From Petrosia ficiformis (lineage: Eukaryota; Porifera; Demospongiae; Haplosclerida; Petrosiidae), in contig OX345647.1 in assembly GCA_947044365.1 (NCBI GenBank), positions 5,066,010 through 5,130,009 of the forward strand: a stretch of 64,000 bases of DNA. The letters are read 5' to 3'. A model generated the notes under the pieces. That model saw only the letters and a program-made list of their open reading frames with translations. It did not search any database and had not been told where the DNA came from. Shown here in pieces: positions 21,226-34,482 of the stretch. The position numbers and the translations under genes were made by a program. The first letter of the stretch is position 1; the number at the start of each line of letters is the position of its first letter.

Positions 21226-22395
21226 CACCTGTTAGTTAAATTAGGTACAGAATACACGATTGTGTACTATGAATATATAATAGTATACTGTATATACATA
21301 TAACATATCTATGTATGTTATGGTATTATATTGTAACTCAATTAGTTATACTATATTCCCCCAATGTAGTTAAATAGTACACTAACAGATATGATGATTC
21401 TATTATGGTAAATACAGGACAAATATGGAGAAAAGTATCCTTATAATTAATTGCTTTGTGGTGTCTGGCATTCAGTTGTCATGGTCGATGCTTGAAACAC
21501 AATTTAATTATCCACATTACTTATTAAAGGTTCTTGTAGAACTTCAGGAATATATTTCAGGTAGAACAGCTATTAGTTCAAGTTTCTATGTAAACTAAAA
21601 CAAGCTTTCCTCCTACTCGTCTGTAGAGGTCGAAAGCACATTCTATTAGCCATCTTGGCCTTTCACAATGCTGTGACTACATATATGACGCATTTTTGCA
21701 TATGTGACACAAAAACGTTTATAAATGCATATATCGTAGCTTCAATGCTGTGGAAAGTATTCATAGGGACTGTGGGCCATAAAAAAATATAAATATTTTG
21801 TTAACATTATTAAAGTCAAGAACTCTATATTCTATAAGTATTAAACAATATGAAGACTTATTACATTGTGATTGATCTTACATGTACATCATATATAGAT
21901 AAATACCTACATACTTCATTCATTTGGCATGTCTTCAATGAAACATTTCTCCCTTCGAAGCTTCACTGCTACACTGTAAGAGCTGAAGATACACATGTCC
22001 ATACACTCCACTCACATTTCTGAAAAGACACATGTCCATCACACTCAACTCACATTTCTGAAAAGACACATGTCCATACACTCAACTCACATTTCTGAAG
22101 AGACACATGTCCATACTATCAAGTCACAGAGTGAGGAACTATAATGTTTTGAAAGTTTGACTGCACACTCTTCTTAGCTCAGTAACTCATGAACTACACC
22201 TCTATGAAATATGCACACAGACATAATTACACACACAAACATACATACACTGTATATACACACGCACATATGCACACAGACACATAAATACATACAGACA
22301 CATATGTGCACACACATATATAGACACACATACACACACATGTGCATACACATACATACAGAGAAATCATTCTATTCATAAACAAACCACTTCAT
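21226..22395. other. Spacer after copy A, no gene seen
   Basis: AT-rich spacer related to the spacers after copies B and D (for example AGTCACAGAGTGAGGAACT and AATGTTTTGAAAGTTTGAC at 22122-22160, matching 34902 and 62190). It contains three ~50-bp tandem units at about 21985-22110 (ACACATGTCCATACACTCAA, CTCACATTTCTGAAAAG) and CA-rich simple sequence at 22200-22350. Confidence 0.6.
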
Positions 22396-22399
22396 TAAA

Positions 22400-23913
22400 G
22401 TACCTCTCTTTAAGTTTCATTTGTTCTTGAACACATGTAGTACTCTCATCTTCACTAGAATTATCAATAAGACCTGCTTCAATTCATTCATATACACATA
22501 TAGGTTTAGTGTGTATATTAGTAGTATTATTATCCTCTTCATTTTTATCATCAGGTGAATCTATAATAATAAATACATACAACACTCACACATCAAACAT
22601 AACATATACACAGTCCAACATGGACCAAATTGACAGACACACACATACCTTCATAAAACTCTATCTCTTTATCCTACATTGTATATACGAGGATCCCTCT
22701 TCTTAACGAGAGATACAGTACATAGAAATCCTTTGACTTCTGAATAGTATCTTCCTATAGTCACATAACAATATGAAGAGGAATAAAGTTTGAAAATTAA
22801 AAAGTACACCATATGTCAATTAATTATTACTACATATCACTCTAAACAGGACGCATAATTGTGTGGGAAGGAAAACGTCGTAAGAGAGGGAGCGTGAAAC
22901 TCCCACTCATCTAATGAAATCAGGTAAGCGATCTCCCTGGCTAGCTGTTACTATTTTTATAATGCCACGTTGTCGCACATGACCGTGACTACTATGGCGA
23001 TCAGTGCAGTTCATTCGTTTCCCAGAAAACATCTGTCATCGTTGACTAAAACACAGTTGTTTGACATCAGTGAAAGAGCTGTGAATAAGGTAAATAGCCT
23101 TTGCACATTTAAGAAGATGTTGCTCACCAATCGGGTTATTGAGAGCGTGTAAGTGCTCGCTGTAGTAGTTAACATGGAGTCTTTTCTTCACCTTATTCAC
23201 AGCTCTTTCACTGATGTCAAACAACTGTGTTTTAGTCAACAATGACAGATGTTTTCTGAGTGCTTTCCTTTGTTCAATGGGAAACGGATTCAAGACTGAA
23301 CTGGTCGCCATAGTAGTCACGGTCACGTGCGACAACGTGGCATTATAAAAATAGTAACAGCTAGCCAGGGAGATCGCTTGCCTGATTTCATTAGATGCGT
23401 GGGAGTTTCACGCTCCCTCTCTTACGACGTTTTCCCTCCCACACAATTATGCACTCCTGCTCTACAACATACAGCTGCTTCCTCGTCTTCTTCTTCAGAT
23501 GTACTAGATTCTTCATCTGATATCTCACCGTACTTGTCTTGTACTATAATATAATAATTATATAGTATTATATATTATCATCATATTAATTATATGTATA
23601 TATATGTAATATCTAATGTACTTCAAAATGAATAGATATCTATATAATATATAGTCGTGTACTATAAATGAAATGAATTGTATATATAACAATATGATAA
23701 CTGTTCAGTTTAGTATGTAACACAAACAGAACAGATACTATAGAAGATACTTTATTATAATCATTAGTGATTTCATAATGTCCTCTTAAAATACACTCTT
23801 ATAAATACACAAGATGATGATATACTATATCACTTACATTTTGATAACTCTTCTGATCTCTTTCTCTTCTCATATTGATCAACATAAGTCTTGTTAATAG
23901 TTAACCCCTCCAT
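22400..23913 (-). pseudogene. KRI1 5' fragment, copy B (exons 1-4, broken)
   Basis: Exon 1 (23838-23913, start MEGLTINKTYVDQYEKRKR) and exon 2 (23473-23543) remain open with intact splice sites. The exon 3 equivalent (about 22650-22753) carries length changes that shift frame (ACAGTACATAGAAATCC against the parental AGAGTATGTAAGAAATCC). The exon 4 equivalent (about 22404-22560) has lost an internal block that encodes the YLKDYER region. A 613-bp foldback element sits in the intron between exons 2 and 3. No downstream exons follow. It could still be transcribed from a copied KRI1 promoter, giving a short peptide. Confidence 0.85.
22847..23459. mobile_element. 613-bp foldback element with mirrored coding arms
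   Basis: Two long inverted arms (about 22847-23090 and 23195-23459) match with a few mismatches and one 25-bp gap. Ends are CAGGA(C/G)(T)GCATAATTGTG. The arms contain a mirrored short coding-like stretch: MSHVTVTTMATSSVLNPFP then RKHLSLLTKTQLFDISERAV on the minus strand, and a diverged version on the plus strand. Parental copies A and C lack the insert (CACTCTATAACATACAG). The flanking CTCTAAA and CTCTACA are a near-exact 7-bp direct repeat, a probable target duplication. I do not recognise the protein family. Confidence 0.85.
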
Positions 23914-24354
23914 GTTTCAACTATTACCACGTGGTTAACACACCTACTAATTAATTTTAGATGTCTACTATGAATAATTAATTTTTAAATTATTTTCATA
24001 CCAGATTACGAAAAATAAACTGTTAGTTCACAATAGTGTATGTATGAGAATAAATATATGTGAAACATAAAATAATTGTGTATACAAATATGTAAGTTAT
24101 ATTGAATAGTGTATGAATTAAAATATATGTATGAGTTGTGTATCAGTGACAAATATGTGACAAAACTTCTAGTTGGCTTATAAAATATGTTTGACAGTCG
24201 TGGGATTGTTATTGAAGAGATTTAATTATTTACTAAGATGTTTCAAAACTTAGAGATTTACTGGTAGCTTACGATGGATTATGACGATAGCAAAGGAGAG
24301 TACAAATGTATCCTTAACATCAACTAATCTGGAACTATTATCAGTATCTGATGT

Positions 24355-25985
24355 TAGTGATACGAGTATTTCATCATAGTGCTTCATTGTTACAAGTTTA
24401 GGATTTAGGGATAGGGAATGCTTCATCGATACACATGCACATAGAGTACTTCATCAGAGTGCTTCATCGTTAAACAGGTGAGTACGCTATTGATACATGT
24501 TTAGCATTGAGGATTTAGGGTTTAGGGTTTAGGATTTAGGGATAGGGAATGTTTCATCGATACACATCCACATAGAGTATTTCATCGGAGTGCTTCATCG
24601 TTACAAAGGAGAGTATACTTCATCGATACATTTAGGATTTAGAAATAGGGAATGCTTCATCGATACACATGCACATAGAGTACTTTATCGGAGTGCTTCA
24701 TCATTACACAGGACAGTACTTCATCAATACATGTTTAGCATTAGGATTTAGGATTTAGGGATAGGGAATGCTTCATCGATACACATGCACATAGAGTATT
24801 TCATCGGAGTGCTTCATCATTACACAGGAGAGTACTTCAACAATACATGTTTAGCATTTAGGATTTAGGATTTAGGGATAGGGAATGCTTCATCGATACA
24901 CATGCACATAGAGTACTTCATCGAAGTGCTTTATCGTTACACAGGTAAGTACTTCATTGATACATGTTTAGCATTTAGGATTAAGGATTTAGGATTTAGG
25001 GATAGGGAATGCTTCATCGATACACATGCACATAGATAACTTCATCGGTGTGCTTCATCATTACACAGGAGAGTACTTCAACGATACATGTTTAGCATTT
25101 AGGATTTAGGGATAGGGAATGCTTCATCGATACACATGCACATAGAGTACTTCATCGAAGTGCTTCATCATTACACAGGAGAGTACTTCATCGATACATG
25201 TTTAGCATTTAGGATTTAGGATTTAGGGATAGGGAATGCTTCATCGATACACATGCACATAGAGTACTTCATCAGAGTGCTTCATTATTACACAGGAGAG
25301 TACTTCAACAATACATGTTTAGCATTTAGGATTTAGGATTTAGGGATAGGGAATGCTTCATCGATACAGATGCACATAGAGTATTTCATCGGAGTGCTTC
25401 ATCATTACACAGGAGAGTACTTCAACGATACATGTTTAGCATTTAGGATTTAGGGATAGGGAATGCTTCATCGATACACATGCACATAGAGTACTTCATC
25501 GCAGTGCTTTATCGTTACACAGGAGAGTACTTCATTGATACATGTTCAGCATTTAGGATTTAAGGTTTAGGATTTAGGATTTAGGGATAGGGAATGCTTC
25601 ATCGATACACATGCACATAGAGTACTTCATCGGAGTGCTTCATCGTTACACAGGTGAGTACTTCATTGATACATGTTTAGCATTTAGGATTTAGGGTTTA
25701 GGATTTAGGACTTAGGGATAGGGAATGCTTCATCGATACACATGCACATAGAGTACTTCATCGAAGTGCTTCATTATTACATAGGACAGTACTCAATCGG
25801 AATGCGTCATTGATACACATGCACAGAGTACTTAACATAGTTCAGAATGCTTCACTGATATAGTGTGAGTTGCATCATTGATACCACGTATGAGTAATCG
25901 GAGTGTTTCGTTGATACTCAGGTGAGTACTTCATTAGTACACATGTGCATGATCCATTAGATTCATCTGAGAGTGTTTCACTGAA
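24355..25985. repeat. Telomere-like minisatellite, copy B
   Basis: Same unit as in copy A but longer, about thirteen units, with local differences in the number of TTTAGGA words (one unit has four near 25555-25590). The first four units match copy A almost base for base, including the rare variant GTTTCATCGATACACATCCA, so the array edge was copied with the segment and the interior then changed. Confidence 0.92.
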
Positions 25986-28900
25986 AAATAAAGAATTGAA
26001 GAATGATTATTATCAATATGATAGGTAGACACTCACATCAGATAGATACACTCATAGTAAGTACACTCATTACATACATAATAATACATATAGTGTAATT
26101 TGATATATACATACATAATTATATACACACATGTTATATACATAAATACATACACACAAGACAGATCATACACACAAGATACATGTACTTACATTCCCAA
26201 TATTAAATACTATATCAGAGATCAAGGAACTAATGTTTCCAAAGTCTGACATGTAGCTTAGCACATTGCTTCTTTGGTTCAATAATATTAGTTCAGGGAA
26301 TGTATGAAGTATAGCACATTTGAGTAGTAAATATACACTTCATGACTTTAACACTCTAAAAACATGAGTGATGTGAAGAAGATCTTTAAGACTCTGAGAA
26401 CACTTTAAAAGTTTCAATATCGCTGGTGTTAATTCTCCAACTCCAGTACTATCAGACTTGTACCTTTAGCTGAAGATATTTCTATTTGTGTACCAATTGC
26501 AAGCTCTAAGAAGAAGAAGTGATGAATGAATAGTGAGATATATACAAAGGAGCAATAGATGAATGGATAGATAAATGAACAAGAATGGATAACACATAAT
26601 TATATAAATTAAATAATAATTATGTAGATACACTAAAACATAAATGATAACATATGATACTTGTGTATGGTAAACACTTACTTCTCAGACTGTTCTACTG
26701 TAGTTCACTAATAAGAGAAGAGGTACATATTACCAGTTGAACATTAGCTATTGTCATCTTCTGAACATTCTGTCATTAGTGCATTGTAAGAGCAACAGCT
26801 AGGAGAGATTTCTGGAATGTATCAGATCTGATAGGAATGTAGCATCTATCTGCACGACCGATCATGATTGAGTAGTGTATAGCTCTACTATACGACCTTA
26901 GTCCATGATCATCAGTGTAGTATTTGGTGACTACAGACATCTAAACATAAGAAGATAAGGAACAATTATTGGATATGATAGGACAACAAACAGATAGACA
27001 GATATACACAGACACCATATACATATACAATGTATACATTTAGTATACTCATTCTACTACATACATATATACATACACAGATAAATACATTATGTATGCA
27101 ACATATGACACAAATAAAATAAGGTACATATTTAATACATAATTGTATATGTCTGCACATACATACAAATGTTCACAGTATGTACATGTATGTATGTATG
27201 TACATATAATATTATACAAACATAAATACATATACATACACTTATACTTACATTCCTAGAATTAATGAGACACATGCCCATACTCTGATATCAGAGATCC
27301 AGGAACTGCATCAGACGTCTTGCATACAGCTCTTTAACTAAGCTCTCTAAACAGTTACTACACAGGTGGGGAAGAGATATTCCAGACACTGAGAGCACTA
27401 AAGAATTTGAATCGTCAACTTCATCATCCTCTTTTAGCCTGAAGAAAGGAATATATGAGTGATGATTAATGAATAGATATGGAAAGAATTGGATAGGTAA
27501 ATGGACACATGGATAGATGCATATATATGCAAATTAGATGTAAATTAATTAATACAGATAATGAATATACTGATGAGGATGCGTAAATGACAACATATTA
27601 CTTGTGATAATCACTCACTTCTCAGACTGATCTGTTGTAGTTTGATAGTAAGTTGTGTCCAATCAAAGATAAGAGGTATATATCATCAGTCTGTTCAAAT
27701 TTTTTACTATTGTTATCTTCTGCGTCATCATTATGTCTCTACTCTAGACTGATAAGATTATCAGTAAACTCTTGATGACTTTATGAATTATGTTGCTATT
27801 GTTCGATAATGTTTGTGTGTCTTTCAAAATACGATGATTTCTTGATGTGCTTGCAAAGCGTATTGATACCATGTTTGTGCCATATGTGATGTAATTAAAG
27901 TTGCCATCTATTACGATAGATTACCCAAACTGATTACAGCTATTCATCCTGCAGGAAGTGTCTTACACAATCGGAGATAGATAAATAAAATTATCTTGAG
28001 GAACTAGTCCTGAATCCACAACATTGATGGATAGAGATATTAAAAGGTGACATGCCATTAAAGATTGTTGGTTGAGTGAAAGCTGAGGCTACATCAATCA
28101 ATGTTGTTCAGATTGAAACCCTACCCTTCAAGTACCCCTAGGATTGAAGGACATGTCCAAGCTATGTACTGCGAATGCGTATAAGCTATTGATAGACATG
28201 TAGCTGGAGAAAATAGAAGAAATATGCTGAGACATATTTATAGGTGATATTTACTATAAACACAAGTTGTCTTAATGTTCCTACTATTTGATAAAGTTTA
28301 CATGTCTTTCAAAACATAGTGTTTTCTTGATGTCTTTGTGAAGTGTATTGGTGCCATTGTTAATGTTTGTGCTATATGTGATGTCGTTTATTATGTTGAC
28401 GTGTTTCTGACGTTATTATGAGCCAAAGGGATTGGTAAAAGAGAAGAAATATGCCAAGAAATATTTCCTGAAGACATTTATAATAAAAACGCGTTGTACA
28501 ATACACATAAATTAATTATCTTGTGAAGAGTTTTGGTACCATGGACAGAGAGTTTAAAGGTGTCACACTGTTAAAAATTGCATCGTATTGGTAACAACTG
28601 AGTACCATTGGTGAAGGGAGATTGTTCAGTAGAATCAATACCCTCCATGTACCCCTAGGATCAAGGGACATGTCATAGCTAGGTACTGTGAATGCGTATA
28701 AGCTACTGACAGATTTGTAGCTGAGAAATATTAACCAAAGACATTTATGTGATAAACATGTGTTGCCATGATATGAAGATAAAATGAAATAGATCTTGCA
28801 ATCATTTCCATTATGTCACTCTTGTTTAATTTCTTGTTTGTATACTAGTGAGTTTTGTGAGTTGAGGATTTTTCTGAAGTGTGATTATAATATCTATTGT

Positions 28901-29081
28901 GTAGTGTTCATATGTATATCTTATATGATAGGAGAAAATACTAAAGTTTATAACTGGTATGATATATGTAGTCAGTAGTGATATGTAAGATGAACTGGAA
29001 ATATACTATACTACAAGAGAATAGACTAATTTGAAGTGACTTGTTCATCACTTTTGATTTTGTCTTCTCTCTCCTTGGGTT
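25986..29081. other. Non-coding block of copy B
   Basis: Collinear with 11030-13957 of copy A, including the splice-like blocks (for example 27252-27438, acceptor TTCAG and donor GTAAGT; donor near 27618) and the diverged internal repeats. The block at 27252-27438 is open for about 48 codons here (LKEDDEVDDSNSL ... LYARRLMQFLDL), unlike copy A. No complete gene is supported. Confidence 0.55.
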
Positions 29082-32000
29082 TCATAGGTACTTTGAAGTG
29101 ACTTGTTGTTTATCGTTATCTGTTTCATTTACACTCTCATTAGGTTTCATAGTCACACTATAACCAGACAATTCTGAGCGAATAGACCTGCTATCTTCAC
29201 TTCCGCAATACCCTGTGTCTACTGTACTAATGCTGGTAAGTGATATTTGTGAGATGGATCTCAAACCAACCAAAGGTCTAAATTCATACAGTAATTTCAC
29301 AATATTATGACGACGATATCTGGAAGCCAAGTCAAGTGGAGATTTACCTTCACTATCAACTACTCTGGAATCAGCACCTGATTCAAGTAGTATTCTCACA
29401 ATATCAATATGTCCATATTGTGAAGCAAGATGAAGTGCTGTAATACCTGCTACTGCTTGATAATTAATATTAATATCACCATGTTCTATCAACTGTTTCA
29501 CAATCTGAGTGTGCCCTTTACCACTTGCTATCATAAGAGGACTCCACACTTTGGCGATTGACTCTATATTAGGAGCAGCACCAGCATTGAGAAGAGTAGA
29601 GACAATAACTGAGTGACCATTCTGACTGGCAAGATATAAAACTGTTGTTCCATTATTGCTGTCAACATTAGGATCTGCTTTGGCTTTCAACAGTAGCTCA
29701 ACAACCTCATTATGGCCAATTTCACTAGCTACTAGGAGAGGAGTCCACCCTTCACTACCTGCCAAATTAGGATCAGCTCCAGATGTTAGAAGGGTAGAGA
29801 CAACAGCAGAATGACCATTCACACTTGCAGTATAAATAGCAGATGTACCATCATCTAAAGTAGCATTGGGATCAGCTTCAGCACTCAACAGTAGCTCAAC
29901 GATATCATTACAACCATTCTCACTAGCTACTAGAAGAGGAGTCCGCCCATTACTACCTGCCAAATTAGGATCAGCACCAGATGTTAGAAGGGTAGAGATG
30001 ACAGCAGAATGACCATACACAGTTGCAGTGTAAATAGCAGATGTACCATCATGTAAAGTAGCATTGGGATCAGCTTCAGCACTCAACAGTAGCTCAACGA
30101 TATCCTTACGACCATTTTGACTAGCTACTAGAAGAGGAGTCCACCCATTACTACCTGCCAAATTAGGATCAGCACCAGATGTTAGAAGGGTAGAGATGAC
30201 AGCAGAATGACCATTCACAGTTGCAGTGTAAATAGCAGATGTACCATCATGTAAAGTAGCATTGGGATTAGCTTCAGCACTCAACAGTAGCTCAACGATA
30301 TCCTTACGACCATTTTGACTAGCTACTAGAAGAGGAGTCCACCCATTACTACCTGCCAAATTAGGATCAGCACCAGATGTTAGAAGGGTAGAGATGACAG
30401 CAGAATGACCATTTACAGTTGCAGTATAAATAGCAGATGTGCCATCATGTAAAGTAGCATTGGGATCAGCTTCAGCACTCAACAGTAACTCAACGATATC
30501 ATTACAACCATTCTCACTAGCTACTAGAAGAGGAGTCCGCCCATTCCTACCTGCCAGATTAGGATCAGCACCAGATTTGAGAAGGGTAGAAACGACAGCA
30601 GAATGACCATTATGACTACCTATAAGAAGAGGAGTCCATCCATCACTTTCTGCCATATTGGGATCAGCACCAGATGTAAGAAGGGTAGAGACAACAACAG
30701 AATGACCATTCTGACTAGCTACATAAATAGCTGTTGTACCATCTTTTAAATAAGCATTAGAATTAACTTTGGCTTTCAATAGTACCTTAACTACGTCATT
30801 ATGACCATTCTGACTACCTATCATAAGAGGAGTCCACCCATCGTTATTTGCCAAATTAGGATCAGCACCGGCTTTGAGAAGGTTAGAGACGATAACGGAA
30901 TGACCATACCAACTAGCAATATAAATAGCTGTTGCTCCATCCCTTAAAAAAGTATTAGGATCACCTTTGGCATTCAACAGTAGCTCAACAACATCATTGT
31001 GACCCTTCTCACTAGCTACTATGAGAGGAGTAAACCCATCACTATCTGCCAAATTAGGATCAGCACCATATTTGAGAAGAGTAGAGACAATAACAGAGTG
31101 ACAATTTTCACTAGCCAGATAAATAGCTGTTGTTCCATCTATCAAGCTTGTATTAGGATCAACTTTGGCCTTCAACAGCAACTCCACAACATCATTATGA
31201 CCATTATGACTACCAATAAGAATTGGAGTCCACCCATCACTATTTGCCAAATTAGGATTAGCACCAGATGTAAGAAGGGTAGAGATAACAACAGAATGAC
31301 CATTCTCACTAGCTATATAAATAGCTGCTGCCCCGTTAATGTTACAAGCATTAGGATTAACTTTGGCCTTCAATAGTATCTCAACTACCTCATTATGACC
31401 ATTACCACTACCTATCATAAGAGGAGTCCTCAGGCTATTAGTAGTGACTTCAGGTGAAATGCCAGTTGCCAGTAATGTATGAATTAAATCAGTATGACCA
31501 TTAAGGCATGCTAAATGAAATATAGTCATTCCTTCGCTATCTCGAAGCTTCATTGCAGAATAAGTAGCGAGCTTACCTTCGAGCATATGTAAGATAGTAT
31601 CACACCCTACTGCTAGAAGAAGCTCAACAGCTATAACATTTCGTAACTCAACAGCTTGTAAGAATGCTGATTCTAGGATATGACACCCTTCATTAGGTCC
31701 CTCATATAATACCTTATCATCTATCTTGAGGGATATCACACCTACAACTTTCAGGAGATCAGGAGACACTGTGTCTAATACACTTGTATCAATATCAGGA
31801 ATTACCCAGCTAACACAAATACAACCATCTTCTATTCTAATTTGTGCAGCGTAATCATATATATTTTGAAATATCAGTTTAGCTAGCTTATCGAATTTTT
31901 TTAGTGTGACATTACCCCAAAAATCACGTGTTTTCAATTCGATAATTTTATGATTACCACATAAATGTCTCATTTCTTTTATAAGTTTCATAAGATGTTT

Positions 32001-32783
32001 TATCTTTGTGGACTCCTTGAATCTCTCAAGCTTGTTTGTATAATTTTTAAGAAGCTTTACTAAAGGCTTTTCATTGTTAAGAAACTTATTTACAAGGTAA
32101 GTGAGAATATAATAATTGAGAAAACAATAATGTTGACGCATTCTTGTGAATACTCTCTCAAGAGTAGCTACTTCTGTTGAAAGAGGTTCTAGCTCATACA
32201 CCTCTTGTAGGACTACCTGTATATCATGAATTGATATTGATTTCTTCTGTAGCACTCGTCTGATTTCTAGTACTAAACTTGCAAAACTAGTAATTATTTC
32301 AGTAAATTCTCTGTAAATACTCTTATCAATATATATATGTTTATGATCATATGTTTCACTCACTCTATTAGTCTCCATCTTGGTCTCACGTGGCAGGAGG
32401 GGCTGGCTATACGAAACTATTTCCATCTCTTGTGAGTCACTTCCTGTTTCTTGTTTCTCACTACGTGGTGGTGATGAAAGGTATAAGGATGAGACTGTCT
32501 GAGCATACTTGTCACGTATTTGATCAGCAAGGTAGTTATTATGGATCTTTGTGAGAGCATCAGTAATGGCATTCCAAGAAACTGGTTTAGTACGAGACTG
32601 GAAACATTTAAACAGTTCAATTAAACATCTCTGAGTTCCTTTACTCCCATGGTTCTCTGCAATAACATCCAATTCAGGAGTAGATATACCCAAAAAAATA
32701 CCAAAATCATACCATTTAGGACCAACAGATTCTAACTCTGATGTGAACAGATCAACAGTTGGAAGAGGAATTTGGTCAGACAT
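29082..32783 (-). CDS. Death-domain/ankyrin-repeat protein B (1233 residues, single exon)
   Basis: Intronless paralogue of gene A, start ATG 32783, stop TGA. The Death-like domain (8-92; YDFGIFLGISTPELDVIAEN) and middle module (about 150-365) align with A without gaps except a few linker residues. About 24 ankyrin repeats occupy roughly 370-1168. One early repeat (GMTIFHLACLNGHTDLIHTL) is closer to the standard form and has no partner in A. A recent block of four near-identical two-repeat units reads SAIYTATVNGHSAVISTLL with TPLLVAS.NG..DIVELLLS. Around 30590-30660 a hybrid repeat joins the first half of type 1 to the second half of type 2, breaking the alternation. The tail matches A but lacks its AIEDDMISLVSN segment and ends QVTSKYL, where the frame runs past the A stop. 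Confidence 0.9.
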   Translation of the reverse strand: MSDQIPLPTVDLFTSELESVGPKWYDFGIFLGISTPELDVIAENHGSKGTQRCLIELFKCFQSRTKPVSWNAITDALTKIHNNYLADQIRDKYAQTVSSLYLSSPPRSEKQETGSDSQEMEIVSYSQPLLPRETKMETNRVSETYDHKHIYIDKSIYREFTEIITSFASLVLEIRRVLQKKSISIHDIQVVLQEVYELEPLSTEVATLERVFTRMRQHYCFLNYYILTYLVNKFLNNEKPLVKLLKNYTNKLERFKESTKIKHLMKLIKEMRHLCGNHKIIELKTRDFWGNVTLKKFDKLAKLIFQNIYDYAAQIRIEDGCICVSWVIPDIDTSVLDTVSPDLLKVVGVISLKIDDKVLYEGPNEGCHILESAFLQAVELRNVIAVELLLAVGCDTILHMLEGKLATYSAMKLRDSEGMTIFHLACLNGHTDLIHTLLATGISPEVTTNSLRTPLMIGSGNGHNEVVEILLKAKVNPNACNINGAAAIYIASENGHSVVISTLLTSGANPNLANSDGWTPILIGSHNGHNDVVELLLKAKVDPNTSLIDGTTAIYLASENCHSVIVSTLLKYGADPNLADSDGFTPLIVASEKGHNDVVELLLNAKGDPNTFLRDGATAIYIASWYGHSVIVSNLLKAGADPNLANNDGWTPLMIGSQNGHNDVVKVLLKAKVNSNAYLKDGTTAIYVASQNGHSVVVSTLLTSGADPNMAESDGWTPLLIGSHNGHSAVVSTLLKSGADPNLAGRNGRTPLLVASENGCNDIVELLLSAEADPNATLHDGTSAIYTATVNGHSAVISTLLTSGADPNLAGSNGWTPLLVASQNGRKDIVELLLSAEANPNATLHDGTSAIYTATVNGHSAVISTLLTSGADPNLAGSNGWTPLLVASQNGRKDIVELLLSAEADPNATLHDGTSAIYTATVYGHSAVISTLLTSGADPNLAGSNGRTPLLVASENGCNDIVELLLSAEADPNATLDDGTSAIYTASVNGHSAVVSTLLTSGADPNLAGSEGWTPLLVASEIGHNEVVELLLKAKADPNVDSNNGTTVLYLASQNGHSVIVSTLLNAGAAPNIESIAKVWSPLMIASGKGHTQIVKQLIEHGDININYQAVAGITALHLASQYGHIDIVRILLESGADSRVVDSEGKSPLDLASRYRRHNIVKLLYEFRPLVGLRSISQISLTSISTVDTGYCGSEDSRSIRSELSGYSVTMKPNESVNETDNDKQQVTSKYL
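29820..30560. repeat. Four near-identical 198-bp coding units in gene B
   Basis: The 198-bp two-ankyrin unit occurs four times with very few differences (recurrent AAGTAGCATTGGGATCAGCT and CTCAACAGTAGCTCAACGAT). Neighbouring units in the same gene are far more diverged, so this run is a recent local expansion. Confidence 0.88.
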
Positions 32784-34095
32784 GTCTGCATGCAGGGTAA
32801 CTATCAGACCACACCTTGATAGTTAATAATAGTTATTATAAGAATTAAAGAATATGTCCACAACAAATTGTAGTTAGTGAAATCACATAACATATACTCA
32901 TGCACTTGTACAATTTATTAGAGAGTGTTTTAAAGTTGTGAGAGTATATCTGAGTATCAGTTTCTTCAGTATAAGAACTGGAGACATTCCAGTAACCATA
33001 AGGTTCAAACTACTACATGTATATATATAATTATATATATATGTAATTATATCACCATGTATGTATCAGTAATACAAACGTCAACTATAAATTTATCTTC
33101 TGTGAGGTGGTTATTACGTGTGTAATCAACCTCAGTCAAGATGATGAAGGTTTTAAATTATATGGTCTCATCAAGATGATCTTCCTATGATGAGGAATAA
33201 TGAAAAAAAAAACTAAGTGATGAGAAGAACAATAAACAGAATTGAGTAATTAAAAAAATAAATAGACAACATGTCATGTTAAATGATATCATGAGATATT
33301 ATATGGAGACTAACAGACAACCAAAGAGATATGCACACATATATATATAATTAATTCATATACCACAATGAATCAGACTACAAAACAACTAATCATAGTG
33401 TTTCTCCCTATACAATATGTAAAGCAAATTAGAGCTGTTGTTTAGAGCTGTTGTTTCATATGTACATACATTCATAAATGCATGTGAATGTACATATATA
33501 CATACAACACACACAAACCTCCTTCACACATGATATATCACTAGACAATACATCTAAAGTAGAGAGAGGAAATTAAATAAAGTAACAAGTAATAAACAAT
33601 AATATTATTATTGCTATTATTAAGAAGTCAAGTCTATAATTAATGTTTACTAGTCATCCAAATGGACATACATGTAATCCTAAAATTCTGTTAAAACAAA
33701 TAATCAATTAGCAACCACATATGTATGCATTCATGTATATATTAATGTATATAAAAAATATTACATAATATACAAACAAATATATACATATGTAACTTAC
33801 ACAAATATGTATATATATATTATTCTTTTTAAATTTTACTATATCCTGTTACTTGGTGTTAGTTTAATTAGGTACAATAAGGGAAATATATGATTAGTAT
33901 ACTATATACAAGTATAGTTACATATACTGTATTTATATTGTATTGTACATAACTCAATTAATAATATACTCTCCCACTAGAATAATTGTAGCTAAGTAAA
34001 CTGACAAATTAAAAGTTATGATGATTGAAATGGTTAAAAATTATAATTATATTGTTGACATTTCTAAAATACAAGAGCTACTTTAAGTATAAGTT

Positions 34096-34215
34096 AGTGA
34101 CCACTCCCGAGTGCTGTATGCCAAATATTTTGCTGTGACGTCACAAGCGTTTTGAGGGCTACAAGCCCGAGAATGCTGGTGATGTCACAGCACGATATTT
34201 GGCATACAATGCTCA
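34096..34215. mobile_element. Hairpin MITE-like palindrome
   Basis: The left arm GTGCTGTATGCCAAATATTT, then GCTGTGACGTCAC, is answered on the right by GTGATGTCACAGC and ATATTTGGCATACAATGCTC, with the short core GGGCTACAAGCCC itself palindromic. Total about 110 bp with unusual GC content for the region. The copy after D lacks it. Confidence 0.6.
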
Positions 34216-34482
34216 TGATTGGTCAATAATGTGTTTGTAACATGACAACCATTGCCAATCTAAATAAACCACTAATAATATTGCTGTGACACAATATAAT
34301 CATGTCTAAACCACTGGGTGGTCCCTTTGAAGTTCTATGGTATCATGTCACAACTATAGTTTATATCCTGTAAGTGTTAAATAATATGAAAAGTGTGATA
34401 TGATCTCACAAGTTACTGTTCATATATGTTATGTTATACAATATACATGTGTACATACATACATACATGTACATGTACATGT

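Larger units (their letters stand above)
22400..33150. repeat. Segmental duplication copy B
   Basis: Second copy: broken KRI1 exons 4-1 (22400-23913), the flank to 24300, minisatellite (24355-25985), non-coding block (26030-29080), ankyrin gene B and its 5' flank. It differs from copy A by a foldback insertion in the KRI1 fragment and by the absence of the M2 MITE. Confidence 0.85.
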
